The translations under genes were made by a program, and so were the position numbers. Of a stretch of DNA of 64,000 nt, positions 7,883 through 15,702 are shown piece by piece. The first letter of the stretch is position 1; the number at the start of each line of letters is the position of its first letter. Source of the DNA: Streptomyces canus 299MFChir4.1 (lineage in GTDB: Bacteria > Actinomycetota > Actinomycetes > Streptomycetales > Streptomycetaceae); the NCBI RefSeq assembly GCF_000383615.1, contig NZ_KB911604.1:22645-86644 (forward strand), given 5' to 3'. The notes below the pieces were generated by a model, which was not told the origin of the DNA, made no database searches, and saw only the letters and a program-made list of their open reading frames with translations.

Positions 7883-8686
7883 ATGGCCGAGAAGGGCGCG
7901 GAGAAGCTGCCGCGCAAGACCTACGAGAAGGAACTGCTGCGTCTCCAGACGGAGTTGGTGAAGCTTCAGGAGTGGGTGCGTGCGGAGGGCGCCCGGGTGG
8001 TCGTGGTGTTCGAGGGCCGGGACGCGGCGGGCAAGGGCGGCACCATCAAGCGGGTCGCCGAGCACCTCAACCCCCGTGTCGCCCGGATCGCGGCGCTGCC
8101 GAAGCCCTCCGAGCGCGAGCGCAGCCAGTGGTACTTCCAGCGGTACGTCGAGCACCTGCCGGCGGCCGGCGAGATCGTGCTGTTCGACCGGTCCTGGTAC
8201 AACCGGGCCGGTGTCGAGCACGTGATGGGCTTCTGCACCAGGGAGGAGTACCAGCTGTTCCTGCGCCAGTGCCCGATCTTCGAGCGGATGCTCGTCGAGG
8301 CCGGGATCGTGCTGCGCAAGTACTGGTTCTCGGTGAGCGACACCGAGCAGCAGGAGCGGTTCCGCAAGCGTCTGGAGGACCCGCTGCGGCGCTGGAAGCT
8401 GTCGCCGATGGACCTGGAGTCCATCACCCACTGGGAGGCGTACTCCCGGGCCAAGGACGAGATGCTGGTGCACACCGACATCGCGGAGGCGCCGTGGTTC
8501 GTCGTGGAGAGCGACGACAAGCGCCGGGCCCGGCTGAACATGATCGCCCACCTGCTCGGCTCCGTACCGTACCGCGAGGTCCCGCCGCCGGTCCTCGAAC
8601 TGCCCGAGCGGCCGAGGTCGACCGGGTATCAGCGCCCGCCGCGTGATCTGCAGACCTACGTCCCCGACCACGCGGCGAGTCTCTGA
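7883..8686 (+). CDS. ppk2: Polyphosphate kinase 2 (PPK2) family
   Basis: A 267-residue PPK2-family phosphotransferase that uses polyphosphate to phosphorylate nucleotides (or the reverse). Walker A is EGRDAAGKGG (44-53). The Walker B/lid region contains DRSWYNR (102-108), and LPKPSERERSQWYFQRY matches the family. The length is that of a one-domain enzyme. ATG 7883 has GGAGG at 7874-7878; the longer open frame upstream is non-coding. It sits at the head of a stress cluster (Usp, ADH, DoxX, CBS, DevR-like), consistent with energy or nucleotide buffering in dormancy. Class I versus III specificity cannot be told. Confidence 0.92.
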   Translation: MAEKGAEKLPRKTYEKELLRLQTELVKLQEWVRAEGARVVVVFEGRDAAGKGGTIKRVAEHLNPRVARIAALPKPSERERSQWYFQRYVEHLPAAGEIVLFDRSWYNRAGVEHVMGFCTREEYQLFLRQCPIFERMLVEAGIVLRKYWFSVSDTEQQERFRKRLEDPLRRWKLSPMDLESITHWEAYSRAKDEMLVHTDIAEAPWFVVESDDKRRARLNMIAHLLGSVPYREVPPPVLELPERPRSTGYQRPPRDLQTYVPDHAASL

Positions 8687-8696
8687 GCGGAGCCGC

Positions 8697-9562
8697 TCAC
8701 CCCTCCTCGGGCACGATCGCTACCGGGCAGGCGGAGTGGTGCAGCACCCGGTGGGCCACCCGGCCCAGCTGGAGCCCGAAGTGCCGAGGGCGGCGCCTGG
8801 CGCCCACGACCAGGAGGTCGGCGTGGTGCGAGGCGCCGACCAGCACCGCCCCGGCAGGACCCTCGACGGTACGGCGGCGCAGCTCGGCAGTGCCGGGCGC
8901 GTCCTGGAGTGCCGAGTCCAGGGCCTCGACCGCCTGCCGCTCGTGCAGCCGGGCGGGTTCCCCTGTCAGCAGAGCATGGTCGGTGCTCTCGCGTGCCGGG
9001 CAGCGCCAGGCCCGTATCGCCTCCACCGCCGCCCCGCGTCGCGCGGCCTCCTCGAAGGCGAAGGCCGCGGCCGTCCTGTCGCCGGCCCCGACGACGATGA
9101 GGCCCTGGCGCCCGGCCCGGGCCCGGTTGTCATGGCTGCCCCGGACCACGATCACCGGGCAGTGCGCGTGTCCGGCCACCGCCAGGCTCACGGAACCCAG
9201 CAGCGCCTCGGCCATGCCGCCGCGGCCACGGGTGCCGGTCACCAGCGCGCAGGCGCCGCGGCTCTCCCGCACCAGTGCGTACTCGGGCTCCTCGAAGACC
9301 ACCTCGGAGGTCACCTTCAGATAGGGATGACGGGCGCCGGCGCGCCGGACGGCACCCTGCACCACCTCCTGCGGCAGCGCTCGGGCGGAGGACTCGCCGA
9401 GGTCGTGGGCCAGGGCGGCGCCCTCGTAGCGTTCCCACAGGCAGGCGTTCACGATCCGCAGCGGCACACCCTCAGGACTGCCTCGTCGGACGCCCAGTCC
9501 ACGGCCCGCAGACTCGGCTCGGAGCCGTCGACGCCGACGACGACCGGGAGATCCATCGGCAT
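8697..9562 (-). pseudogene. Universal stress protein (tandem Usp), frameshifted
   Basis: This reads as a two-domain universal stress protein of about 288 residues, but the frame is broken. It begins MPMDLPVVVGVDGSEPSLRAV from ATG 9562, then runs to a premature TGA at 9449-9451. The rest (VPLRIVNACLWERY, then GTRGRGGMAE, VVGAGDRT and VGARRRPRHFG) continues in another frame to 8697. One G missing from the run at 9469-9471 (CCC on the + strand) explains it exactly. It could be a sequencing error or a real recent mutation. It follows the alcohol dehydrogenase by five bases, so the two would form an operon. Usp domain 1 keeps the ATP-binding G-x2-G-x9-G pattern in part. Confidence 0.8.
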
Positions 9563-9567
9563 CGCGC

Positions 9568-10590
9568 TCACCGCCCCGCACCGAGATCGAAGACGATCCG
9601 GGCCCTGACCTGACCGCGCAGCACGTCCTCGATGGACTCGTTCACGGAGGCGAGCGGGCGGGTCTCGGAGATCACCCGGGTCCGTCCGGCCGCGTGCAGC
9701 TGCAAGACCTCGGCGAGGTCCTGCCGCGTGCCGACGATCGAGCCGATCACGCTCGTCCCGTTGAGGACGGTGTCGAAGATCGGGACCGGCACGGTCCCAT
9801 GCGCGGGCAGGGCGACCATGACGAGTCTTCCGCCGCGCCTGAGCCCCGAGTTGACGGCGGCGAAGGCGTCCTCGTTCACCGCGAGGGCGATCGCCGCGTG
9901 CGCTCCGCCGTACCCCTTGAGCACCTCGCCCACGTCGTGCTTGCGGGCGTCGATGACGAAGTCCGCGCCGAGTTCGGCGGCGAGTTCGAGCTTCTCGTCG
10001 GTGACGTCGATCGCGGCCACCTGGGCTCCGGCGATCTTCGCGTACTGCACGGCCAGATGACCGAGCCCGCCGATCCCGGAGATAGCGACGAGCTGTGTGG
10101 GCCGCACACCGGCGACCTTGAGCGCCTTGTACGTGGTCACGCCCGCGCAGGTCAGCGGGGCGGCGTCGACGGCGGTGACGCCGTGCGGCACCGGCTGGGC
10201 GAAGTCGGCCCAGGCCAGCATCTTCTCCGCGTAACCGCCGTCGCAGCCGTACCCGGTGTTGGTCTGCCGCTCGCACAGCGTCTCCCAGCCGGAGAGACAG
10301 TGCTCGCACCGCCCGCAGGCCCAGCCCAGCCAGGGCACGGCGACCCGCTGCCCGACGGACGGGTGGGTGACACCCGCGCCGAGCTTCTCGACGATGCCGA
10401 CGCCCTCGTGGCCGGGCACGAAAGGCGGGTTCGGCTTGACGGGCCAGTCACCGCGGGCGGCGTGGATGTCGGTGTGGCAGAGCCCGGAGGCCTCGACGCG
10501 GACGCGGACCTGGCCGGGGCCGGGCTCCGGGTCGGGCCGTTCCTCGATGACCAGGGGCTCTCCGAAGGCTCGTACGACCGCTGCCTTCAT
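9568..10590 (-). CDS. Zinc-dependent alcohol dehydrogenase (AdhP-like)
   Basis: A 340-residue medium-chain NAD-dependent alcohol dehydrogenase. The catalytic zinc ligands lie in GLCHTDIH and PGHEGVG. The structural zinc lobe is CGRCEHCLSGWETLC, with all four Cys present. The NAD Rossmann motif is GIGGLGHLA. Length and motifs match the AdhP/AdhA ethanol dehydrogenase type, which interconverts primary alcohols and aldehydes in the cytosol. It is the first gene of a two-gene unit with the Usp gene, within the stress cluster. Three tandem GTTGCGGT repeats lie directly upstream. Confidence 0.92.
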   Translation of the reverse strand: MKAAVVRAFGEPLVIEERPDPEPGPGQVRVRVEASGLCHTDIHAARGDWPVKPNPPFVPGHEGVGIVEKLGAGVTHPSVGQRVAVPWLGWACGRCEHCLSGWETLCERQTNTGYGCDGGYAEKMLAWADFAQPVPHGVTAVDAAPLTCAGVTTYKALKVAGVRPTQLVAISGIGGLGHLAVQYAKIAGAQVAAIDVTDEKLELAAELGADFVIDARKHDVGEVLKGYGGAHAAIALAVNEDAFAAVNSGLRRGGRLVMVALPAHGTVPVPIFDTVLNGTSVIGSIVGTRQDLAEVLQLHAAGRTRVISETRPLASVNESIEDVLRGQVRARIVFDLGAGR

Positions 10591-10618
10591 GGTTCAACTC
10601 CTCGGGTTTTCTACGTCA

Positions 10619-10646
10619 GTTGCGGTGAGTTGCGGTCCGTTGCGGT
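10619..10646. repeat. Three direct repeats with 10-bp period upstream of adhP
   Basis: GTTGCGGT occurs at 10619-10626, 10629-10636 and 10639-10646, a spacing of one helical turn. The array lies 29-56 bases upstream of the alcohol dehydrogenase start (ACCGCAAC on its sense strand), where an activator or repressor would bind on one face of the DNA. Confidence 0.7.
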
Positions 10647-10665
10647 TAGCTGGGGCCATTCGTGG

Positions 10666-11571
10666 TCAGTTGTGCGGGACGACGGCGACGGGGGCGATGG
10701 AGTGGTGCAGGACGGCGTGCGTGACGGGCCCGATGTGGGTGCCGAGCGCGCGGCGGCGGATCCGGCGCCCGACCACCATCAGGGAGGCCTCCCGGGAGGC
10801 GTCGACGAGGTGGCTCGCGGGGGTGCCGTAGCGCGACTCCTCGGTGAGTTCGGTGTCCGGGAACTTCCTGCGCCACGGGGCCAGCACCTCGGCCAGGGCG
10901 GCGGTCTCGCGCCGGGCCAGTTCCTCGTGGAGTTCGAGGTCCACGGCGAGGCCGTAGGCGTAGTACGGGGGTGGGTTCCAGCCGTGCACGACCCGCAGGG
11001 AGGTGCCGCGGCGGGCGGCGGCGGCGAACGCGAAGCCGATCAGCTCCTCGTCCGGGCTGTCGATGTCGAGGCCGAGGACGACCGGGCGGAACGGGGTCGC
11101 GGCGGACGGGATGCCTACGGGATCCGTCTCGTGCTCGTCGGCGGCCTGCTGGTCGGCGCGGACCAGCACGACCGGCCGCTCGGCGTGCGCCACGACGGAG
11201 AGCCCGGCCGAGCCGACCATGAACCCGCCGATCCCGCTCAGCCCGCGCGAGCCGAGAACCAGCAGTTCGGCGTCCTTCGCCGCGCCCAGCAGCTCGTCGG
11301 CGGGCCGGCCCGACAACTGCCCGGTGCTCACCTCCAGGCCGGGGTGGCGCAGCCGGATGCCTTCCGCCGCTTCCCGGGGGATCCGCTCGGTCCAGTGCTG
11401 CTGGGTCTCCGCGCCGAGCAGCGGCGCCTGCGCGACGGGGTCGGGTACCGGCTCCCAGACGTGCACCAGCCGCAACGGCAGGCCCTGCAGCCCCGCCTCA
11501 CGGGCGGCCCACTCGGCCGCCGCCCGGCTCTCGCGCGAGCCGTCGAGACCTGCGATGACGGTACGGACCAT
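10666..11571 (-). CDS. Universal stress protein (two Usp domains)
   Basis: A 301-residue tandem universal stress protein. Domain 1 (about 1-145) starts VRTVIAGLDGSRESRAAAEWA and ends in LLVLGSRGLSGIGGFMVGS, which holds the ATP-binding glycine pattern. Domain 2 (about 160-300) has VVLGLDIDSPDEELIGFAF and LMVVGRRIRRRALGTHIG, with a degenerate glycine motif. ATG 11571 has AGGAGG nearby and is preferred over an upstream in-frame ATG. Such proteins bind ATP and support survival under oxygen or nutrient limitation in actinobacteria; the direct role here is inferred from context. Confidence 0.92.
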   Translation of the reverse strand: MVRTVIAGLDGSRESRAAAEWAAREAGLQGLPLRLVHVWEPVPDPVAQAPLLGAETQQHWTERIPREAAEGIRLRHPGLEVSTGQLSGRPADELLGAAKDAELLVLGSRGLSGIGGFMVGSAGLSVVAHAERPVVLVRADQQAADEHETDPVGIPSAATPFRPVVLGLDIDSPDEELIGFAFAAAARRGTSLRVVHGWNPPPYYAYGLAVDLELHEELARRETAALAEVLAPWRRKFPDTELTEESRYGTPASHLVDASREASLMVVGRRIRRRALGTHIGPVTHAVLHHSIAPVAVVPHN

Positions 11572-11609
11572 GATCTCCACCTCCTGATTCGAGCGTCGTC
11601 CTCGGAAAG

Positions 11610-11646
11610 GGCCCACGGCAGGGGTCGTAGGTCCCTGCCGTGGGCC
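11610..11646. terminator. Perfect 14-bp hairpin between doxX and usp
   Basis: GGCCCACGGCAGGG (11610-11623) and its exact complement (11633-11646) flank a nine-base loop. It lies 89 bases after the DoxX stop and 39 bases before the usp start, both on the minus strand. It could terminate the doxX transcript or act in the usp leader. No T-run follows, as is usual in Streptomyces. Confidence 0.6.
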
Positions 11647-11734
11647 GACCGGCCCGGGTCGGTCAGCGGTGCGGGCCGGTCATCGGTGCGGCGGACCCGT
11701 GGCCCCCCTGAGGGGCCCGTCGCGCCTCCCGCGG

Positions 11735-12364
11735 TCAGCGCAGCCAGCGCTTTCGGCTGACGAGCGGGAGCCTGGCCCAGAGCCTGCCGAAGCCGAGGGT
11801 GTCGCCCGCGGAGGCGACGGCCAGGGCGGTCAGGACGAGGGCGTACACGAGGTGGTAGTCGGCGAAGGGGTTCGTCGACATGCTCGGCGAACCGTCGGAG
11901 AGGTGCTGGGCGGGCGGCCACTCGGCGACCCACATCAGCGCCATCATCACGGTGCCGGCGACGGCCGCGAACCGCAGCGCCACCCCGGCGATCAGCGCGA
12001 CACCGATGCCGAACAGGCCCAGCATGAACAGCGAGTCGGCCCAGGTGTCCCCCGCCCAGGAGTGGAAGGTGGACTCCATCGGGCCCGCGGCCACACCGCC
12101 GAGGAAGCCCTTGGTGGGCGAGCCGCCGTCGATCCAGCCCTTGCCGGACGGGGTGGCGTATCCGAGACCGAAGGTCTTGTCGAGGAACGCCCATAGGAAG
12201 ACGAATCCGGTGAGCAGGCGCAGGGACGCGAACGCGAACGCGTAGGCCCGTGCGTCAGTGCGCGCTGCCGCGGCGTATGACGCGGTGGCGGAGGTGGTGC
12301 GGTTCCTGCGGAAGGAGGGCAGGTGGTAGCCCGGGCTCCGGCGAGGGGGCTCGTGCACGGCCAT
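11735..12364 (-). CDS. DoxX/DoxD-family membrane protein
   Basis: A 209-residue inner-membrane protein with an N-terminal cytoplasmic tail (about 40 residues) and about four membrane helices. The motif FVFLWAFLDKTFGLGYATP and the region SFHSWAGDTWADSLFMLGLF resemble the DoxD subunit of thiosulfate:quinone oxidoreductase. Many actinobacterial relatives have no proven thiosulfate activity, so a redox-stress membrane role is the safest reading. ATG 12364 has AAGGG upstream. It shares the stress-cluster context with Usp, PPK2 and ADH, and probably has its own promoter in the long region upstream. Confidence 0.82.
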   Translation of the reverse strand: MAVHEPPRRSPGYHLPSFRRNRTTSATASYAAAARTDARAYAFAFASLRLLTGFVFLWAFLDKTFGLGYATPSGKGWIDGGSPTKGFLGGVAAGPMESTFHSWAGDTWADSLFMLGLFGIGVALIAGVALRFAAVAGTVMMALMWVAEWPPAQHLSDGSPSMSTNPFADYHLVYALVLTALAVASAGDTLGFGRLWARLPLVSRKRWLR

Positions 12365-13506
12365 GGTGGTGATCCCTTCAAGGAGCTCCGGTCGGTGCTT
12401 GACGTCCCTCACCCTGCTCGTGTGCGGTCTCCGCCGCCGGGTGCCGAAGGTCGGTGGACATGGGGCTGAACGGCCCTGTTCGGAGGGCCGGTTGGGGGTG
12501 GCGGTGAATCACGGGGCGGGACGTCGGCGGTGCGCTGTGGCAGGGCTGAAGCGACCTCGACCAGGTAGTGGGCTGCCGTCGCGAACTCGGGCGCTGTGGC
12601 GTGATGTTCGCCGTCGTGTGCGGCAACCGGGGGCTTTCGGACGGCCTTTGGGTATGCGGTGGACTCCGTGTGCCGACCCTGATTTGGCCGACGCTGCCGG
12701 GGCGGTGGCCGCCTATCTCCTCCGGAGTGGTGCGGGGTCGGGGCTGAGTTCGTATCGGGGGGAGGGGACTGCCCGCGGGGCCGGGGGGACGCCGGCCCCC
12801 GGGCGGGAGGCGCGGCGGCGTCGTGCTGGAGCCGAGGGGGCTGTCCGATGGGCTGGGGGCCGGGGCTCGGGGCGGGGCCTGGGCAGCTCGTACGGGAGTT
12901 GAGGGCGGCCGTGTCGGACCGTGGAGCAGTCGGGTGTAGCGCGCACAGGCAGGTGTGCCGCCTGAGGGACGGGGCTCTCCGGTGGGAGGTGCGGGGGCGG
13001 TCGTGCTCGAGTCGTGCGGGCTGTTCGAGGGGCTGGGGGATCGGGTCGGGGCAGGGCGGGGGTAGGGCTCGTAGCGGAGTTGAGGTAGCGGGCGGCCGTG
13101 TCGGACCGACCGGGGAGCAGCCGGGTGTGCCGCGCACAAGCAGGGGTGGCGCCTGAGGGACCGGGCGCTCGTGCCGGTGTCGAGCGGGCTCCCCGTGGGC
13201 CGGGCTGGCGCTCGCGTCGGAGTCAGGGGCCACCCGAGGGACGGGGCGTCCGGGCCGCAGGCGCGGAAGCTGTCGTGCTGGAGCCGAGGGGGCTGCCCGA
13301 TGGGTCGGGGGCCCGGGCTGGGACCTGGGTGGTGGTTGTGCTGGGGTCGAGCGGGCTGCCCGGTGGGTCTCGTGTCCGGGGTGCGGCGCGGTGGCGGTCG
13401 TATCGGAGCCGGGTGGCTCGGTTGGAGGGCCGAATGGCCCATGGGACGTGGTCGAGGACGGAGGGACGCTGGCCGCAGCAGTTCCGCACCAGTCGGGAGG
13501 CACGTC
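12365..13506. other. Long gene-free region upstream of doxX and the cNMP-binding gene
   Basis: About 1.14 kb with no supported gene. The minus strand is open in two frames (Pro/Ser/Arg-rich, with repeated QPPRLQHD-like segments), but these frames run through the genes at 13507-14704 in antisense, so I regard them as chance. The right two-thirds is occupied by degenerate tandem repeats (separate entry). It separates two divergent transcription units of the stress cluster and must hold their promoters. Confidence 0.6.
12820..13358. repeat. Degenerate tandem repeat array (about 180-bp units plus shorter copies)
   Basis: The 24-base core GTCGTGCTGGAGCCGAGGGG+GCTG occurs identically at 12820-12843 and 13272-13295, with diverged copies at 13000-13023, about 13169-13191 and 13336-13358. 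The first two full units are about 180-187 bases long and share further blocks: GGAGTTGAGG near 12894 and 13076, GTGTCGGACCG at 12911 and 13098, GCGCACA near 12941 and 13132, and CCTGAGGGAC at 12961 and 13152. Later units are shorter. I do not recognise the family. Confidence 0.7.
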
Positions 13507-13971
13507 ATGATCACCACGCCCACGCCCAGCATGCTGCGCGCCCTGCCCGCCGAGCACCAGCAGCGGCTGATGCGCGTCGCCCGTGAGGTGTCCTTCCCGC
13601 AGGGGACGCGGCTGTTCGAGGAGGGGAGCCGGGCCGACCGGTTCTGGATCATCCGGACGGGCACCGTCGAGCTCGACATGCGGGTGCCGGGACGCCGGCC
13701 GGCCGTCATCGAGGCCCTGCGGCACAACGAACTCGTCGGCTGGTCCTGGCTGTTCGCCCCGCACTGCTGGCACCTGGGCGCCGAGGCGACGAGCCCGGTG
13801 CGGGCGTACGAGTTCGACGCCACGGCCGTCCGCCTGATGTGTCGGGAGGACCCGGCCATGGGCAGCGCCGTGGCCCAGTGGGTGGGGGACGTGCTCGCCC
13901 ACCGACTGCACTCCGCGCGGATCCGGCTCCTGGACCTGTACGCCCCGTACGGCTCCGGCAGCATCGTCTGA
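13507..13971 (+). CDS. Cyclic nucleotide-binding domain (Crp/Fnr effector-domain-like) protein
   Basis: A 154-residue protein made only of a cNMP-binding beta-roll and a C-terminal helix. Signs are LPAEHQQRLMRVAREVSFPQGTRLFEEGSRADRFWIIRTGTVEL, then ALRHNELVGWSWLF and the dimerisation-type helix. There is no winged-helix DNA-binding domain, so it is shorter than Crp (about 220). The phosphate-binding cassette is not canonical (GWSWLF in place of GE(L/I)AL). ATG 13507 has GGGAGG just upstream. It is followed 28 bases later by the CBS-BON gene, likely as one operon in the stress cluster. Confidence 0.8.
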   Translation: MITTPTPSMLRALPAEHQQRLMRVAREVSFPQGTRLFEEGSRADRFWIIRTGTVELDMRVPGRRPAVIEALRHNELVGWSWLFAPHCWHLGAEATSPVRAYEFDATAVRLMCREDPAMGSAVAQWVGDVLAHRLHSARIRLLDLYAPYGSGSIV

Positions 13972-13999
13972 GGGAACCGTCAGGGGGAGAGGAGTCATC

Positions 14000-14704
14000 A
14001 TGCACGGCACCCCGCACATCGTCGGCGACGTCATGACCCGCACCGTCGCCGCCGTCGGCCGCACGGCCGGCTTCAAGGAGATCGTCCGGCTGATGCGGGA
14101 CCGGAGGATCAGCGCGCTGCCGGTCGTCGACGGAGAGGGCCGGGTCGTCGGGGTCGTGTCCGAGGCCGATCTGCTGCCCAAGGAGGAGTTCCGCGACAGC
14201 GACCCCGACCGCCGTACCCAGCTGCGCCGCCTGACCGACCTGGCGAAGGCCGGGGCCGTCACCGCGGCGGAGCTGATGACCTCACCGGCGCTCACCACCC
14301 GCCCGGACGCGACGCTCGCCCGGGCCGCCCGCACCATGGCCCACGCCCGGATCAAGCGCCTGCCCGTGGTGGACGAACGGGGCCTGCTGCAGGGCGTCGT
14401 CAGCAGATCCGACCTGCTCAAGGTGTTCCTGCGCGACGACGAGGAGATCGCCGAGGAGGTGCGGCGCGAGATCGTGGCGTACCTCTTCCCGCCACCGGAC
14501 TCCTCGGTCCGCGTCCGGGTGGACGACGGCGCGGTGCGGCTCGTCGGCCGGGTCCGGGACACGTCCCTGATCCCCGTGGCCGCCCGTCTGGTGCGAGCCG
14601 TCGAAGGCGTGGTGGACGTGGACTTCGAGCCGGAGGGGGAGCACAGCCCGTCGGACTCCGCGGGCGCCCGGCCCTCCGGCGCACCTTGGGCCGGTCGGCC
14701 CTAG
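14000..14704 (+). CDS. CBS-pair and BON domain protein
   Basis: A 234-residue cytosolic protein. Two CBS motifs (IVGDVMTRTVAAVG to SEADLL; AAELMTSPALTTRPDATLARAARTM to SRSDLL) occupy about residues 5-140 and form an adenosine-nucleotide-sensing Bateman module. A BON domain follows (about 150-220: VRREIVAYLFPP, VRVDDGAVRLVGRVRD, RAVEGVVDVDFE). The CBS-BON architecture is common in actinobacterial stress loci. It probably senses ATP/AMP state, though the partner is unknown. It is 28 bases downstream of the cNMP-binding gene and 80 bases upstream of the DevR-like regulator. Confidence 0.9.
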   Translation: MHGTPHIVGDVMTRTVAAVGRTAGFKEIVRLMRDRRISALPVVDGEGRVVGVVSEADLLPKEEFRDSDPDRRTQLRRLTDLAKAGAVTAAELMTSPALTTRPDATLARAARTMAHARIKRLPVVDERGLLQGVVSRSDLLKVFLRDDEEIAEEVRREIVAYLFPPPDSSVRVRVDDGAVRLVGRVRDTSLIPVAARLVRAVEGVVDVDFEPEGEHSPSDSAGARPSGAPWAGRP

Positions 14705-14784
14705 TGCGTCCCGCCTCCCGCGCGCGATGATCGTCCTCACGGACAGCCCGCAGTCCGTCCGCCACCGGGGAACGAGGGGTCGTC

Positions 14785-15486
14785 ATGACCGAGCCAGGCA
14801 CCTTCACGGAGCAGAACCCGATCCGTGTCTTCCTGCTGGACGACCACGAGGTCGTACGACGGGGCCTGACCGACCTGCTCGACGCCGAACCGGACATCTC
14901 GGTGGTCGGTGACGCCGGTACCGTCGAGCACGCCCTGGTGCGCGGCCCGGCGCTGCGCCCCCACGTGGCCGTGCTCGACGTACGCCTCCCGGACGGCGAC
15001 GGCATCACCGTCTGCCGCGAACTGCGCAGCCAGATGCCGGAGCTGGCCTGTCTGATGCTGACGTCGTTCGACGACGAGGACGCCCTCCTCGACGCCATCA
15101 TGGCCGGGGCCTCGGGCTATGTCCTCAAGCAGATCAAGGGATCCGACCTGGTCTCGGCGGTCCGCACGGTCGCCTCCGGACAGTCCATGCTGGACCCCGC
15201 GACCACGGCCCGTCTGATGCGCTCCCTGCGCGCCGACCCCGCCGAGCCGCCGGCGATCTCGCCCGAACTGGCGAGCCTGTCGCCCCGTGAGCGGGACATC
15301 CTCGCGCTGATCGGCGACGGACTGACCAACCGCGAGATCGGTAAGAAGCTCTACCTGTCGGAGAAGACCGTCAAGAACCACATCTCCCGGCTGCTGGCCA
15401 AACTCGGCGTCCAGCGCCGCGTCCAGGCCGCGGTCCTGGCCTCGCAGCTGGAGCAGCCGGAATCGGACGACCGACCCACCAGGTGA
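14785..15486 (+). CDS. NarL/LuxR-family response regulator (DevR/DosR-like)
   Basis: A 233-residue response regulator. The receiver domain (13-130) has the acidic pair DD19-20, phospho-acceptor Asp65 (VAVLDVRLPDGDG) and the switch Lys in GYVLKQIKG. A LuxR-type helix-turn-helix follows (about 160-215: LSPRERDILALIGDGLTNREIGKKLYLSEKTVKNHISRLL). Sequence and gene context resemble DevR/DosR-type regulators of hypoxia and dormancy. No histidine kinase is adjacent, so its partner is elsewhere or shared. It probably controls the surrounding Usp, ADH, PPK2 and DoxX genes; this is inference from neighbourhood. Confidence 0.92.
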   Translation: MTEPGTFTEQNPIRVFLLDDHEVVRRGLTDLLDAEPDISVVGDAGTVEHALVRGPALRPHVAVLDVRLPDGDGITVCRELRSQMPELACLMLTSFDDEDALLDAIMAGASGYVLKQIKGSDLVSAVRTVASGQSMLDPATTARLMRSLRADPAEPPAISPELASLSPRERDILALIGDGLTNREIGKKLYLSEKTVKNHISRLLAKLGVQRRVQAAVLASQLEQPESDDRPTR

Positions 15487-15702
15487 GGGCCCGCGCCCGG
15501 AGCGTACGGCCCGGAGGGGACAGGGCGCACGGCAGCTGGTGGCCGACCTCCTGGGCAGACATCCGCGCTCGCCGTACTGGACCGCGTCCTTGTCCGCGTC
15601 CGTATCCACTCCACGCGGGCGCGGTTGGTTGAATCCCGTAACCGTGTCCGGAATACCGGTCAGTCACCTGCGCGGCGCCCTTCGTCCGCCTACGCTCGCC
15701 CC

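Noticed and set aside
12409..14562. A 717-codon open frame on the minus strand, with a second one (528 codons) over 12378-13964
   Set aside because: It is Pro/Ser/Arg-rich and runs antisense through the clear cNMP-binding and CBS-BON genes. Long antisense frames are normal at this G+C. Only the part over the repeats is unexplained.
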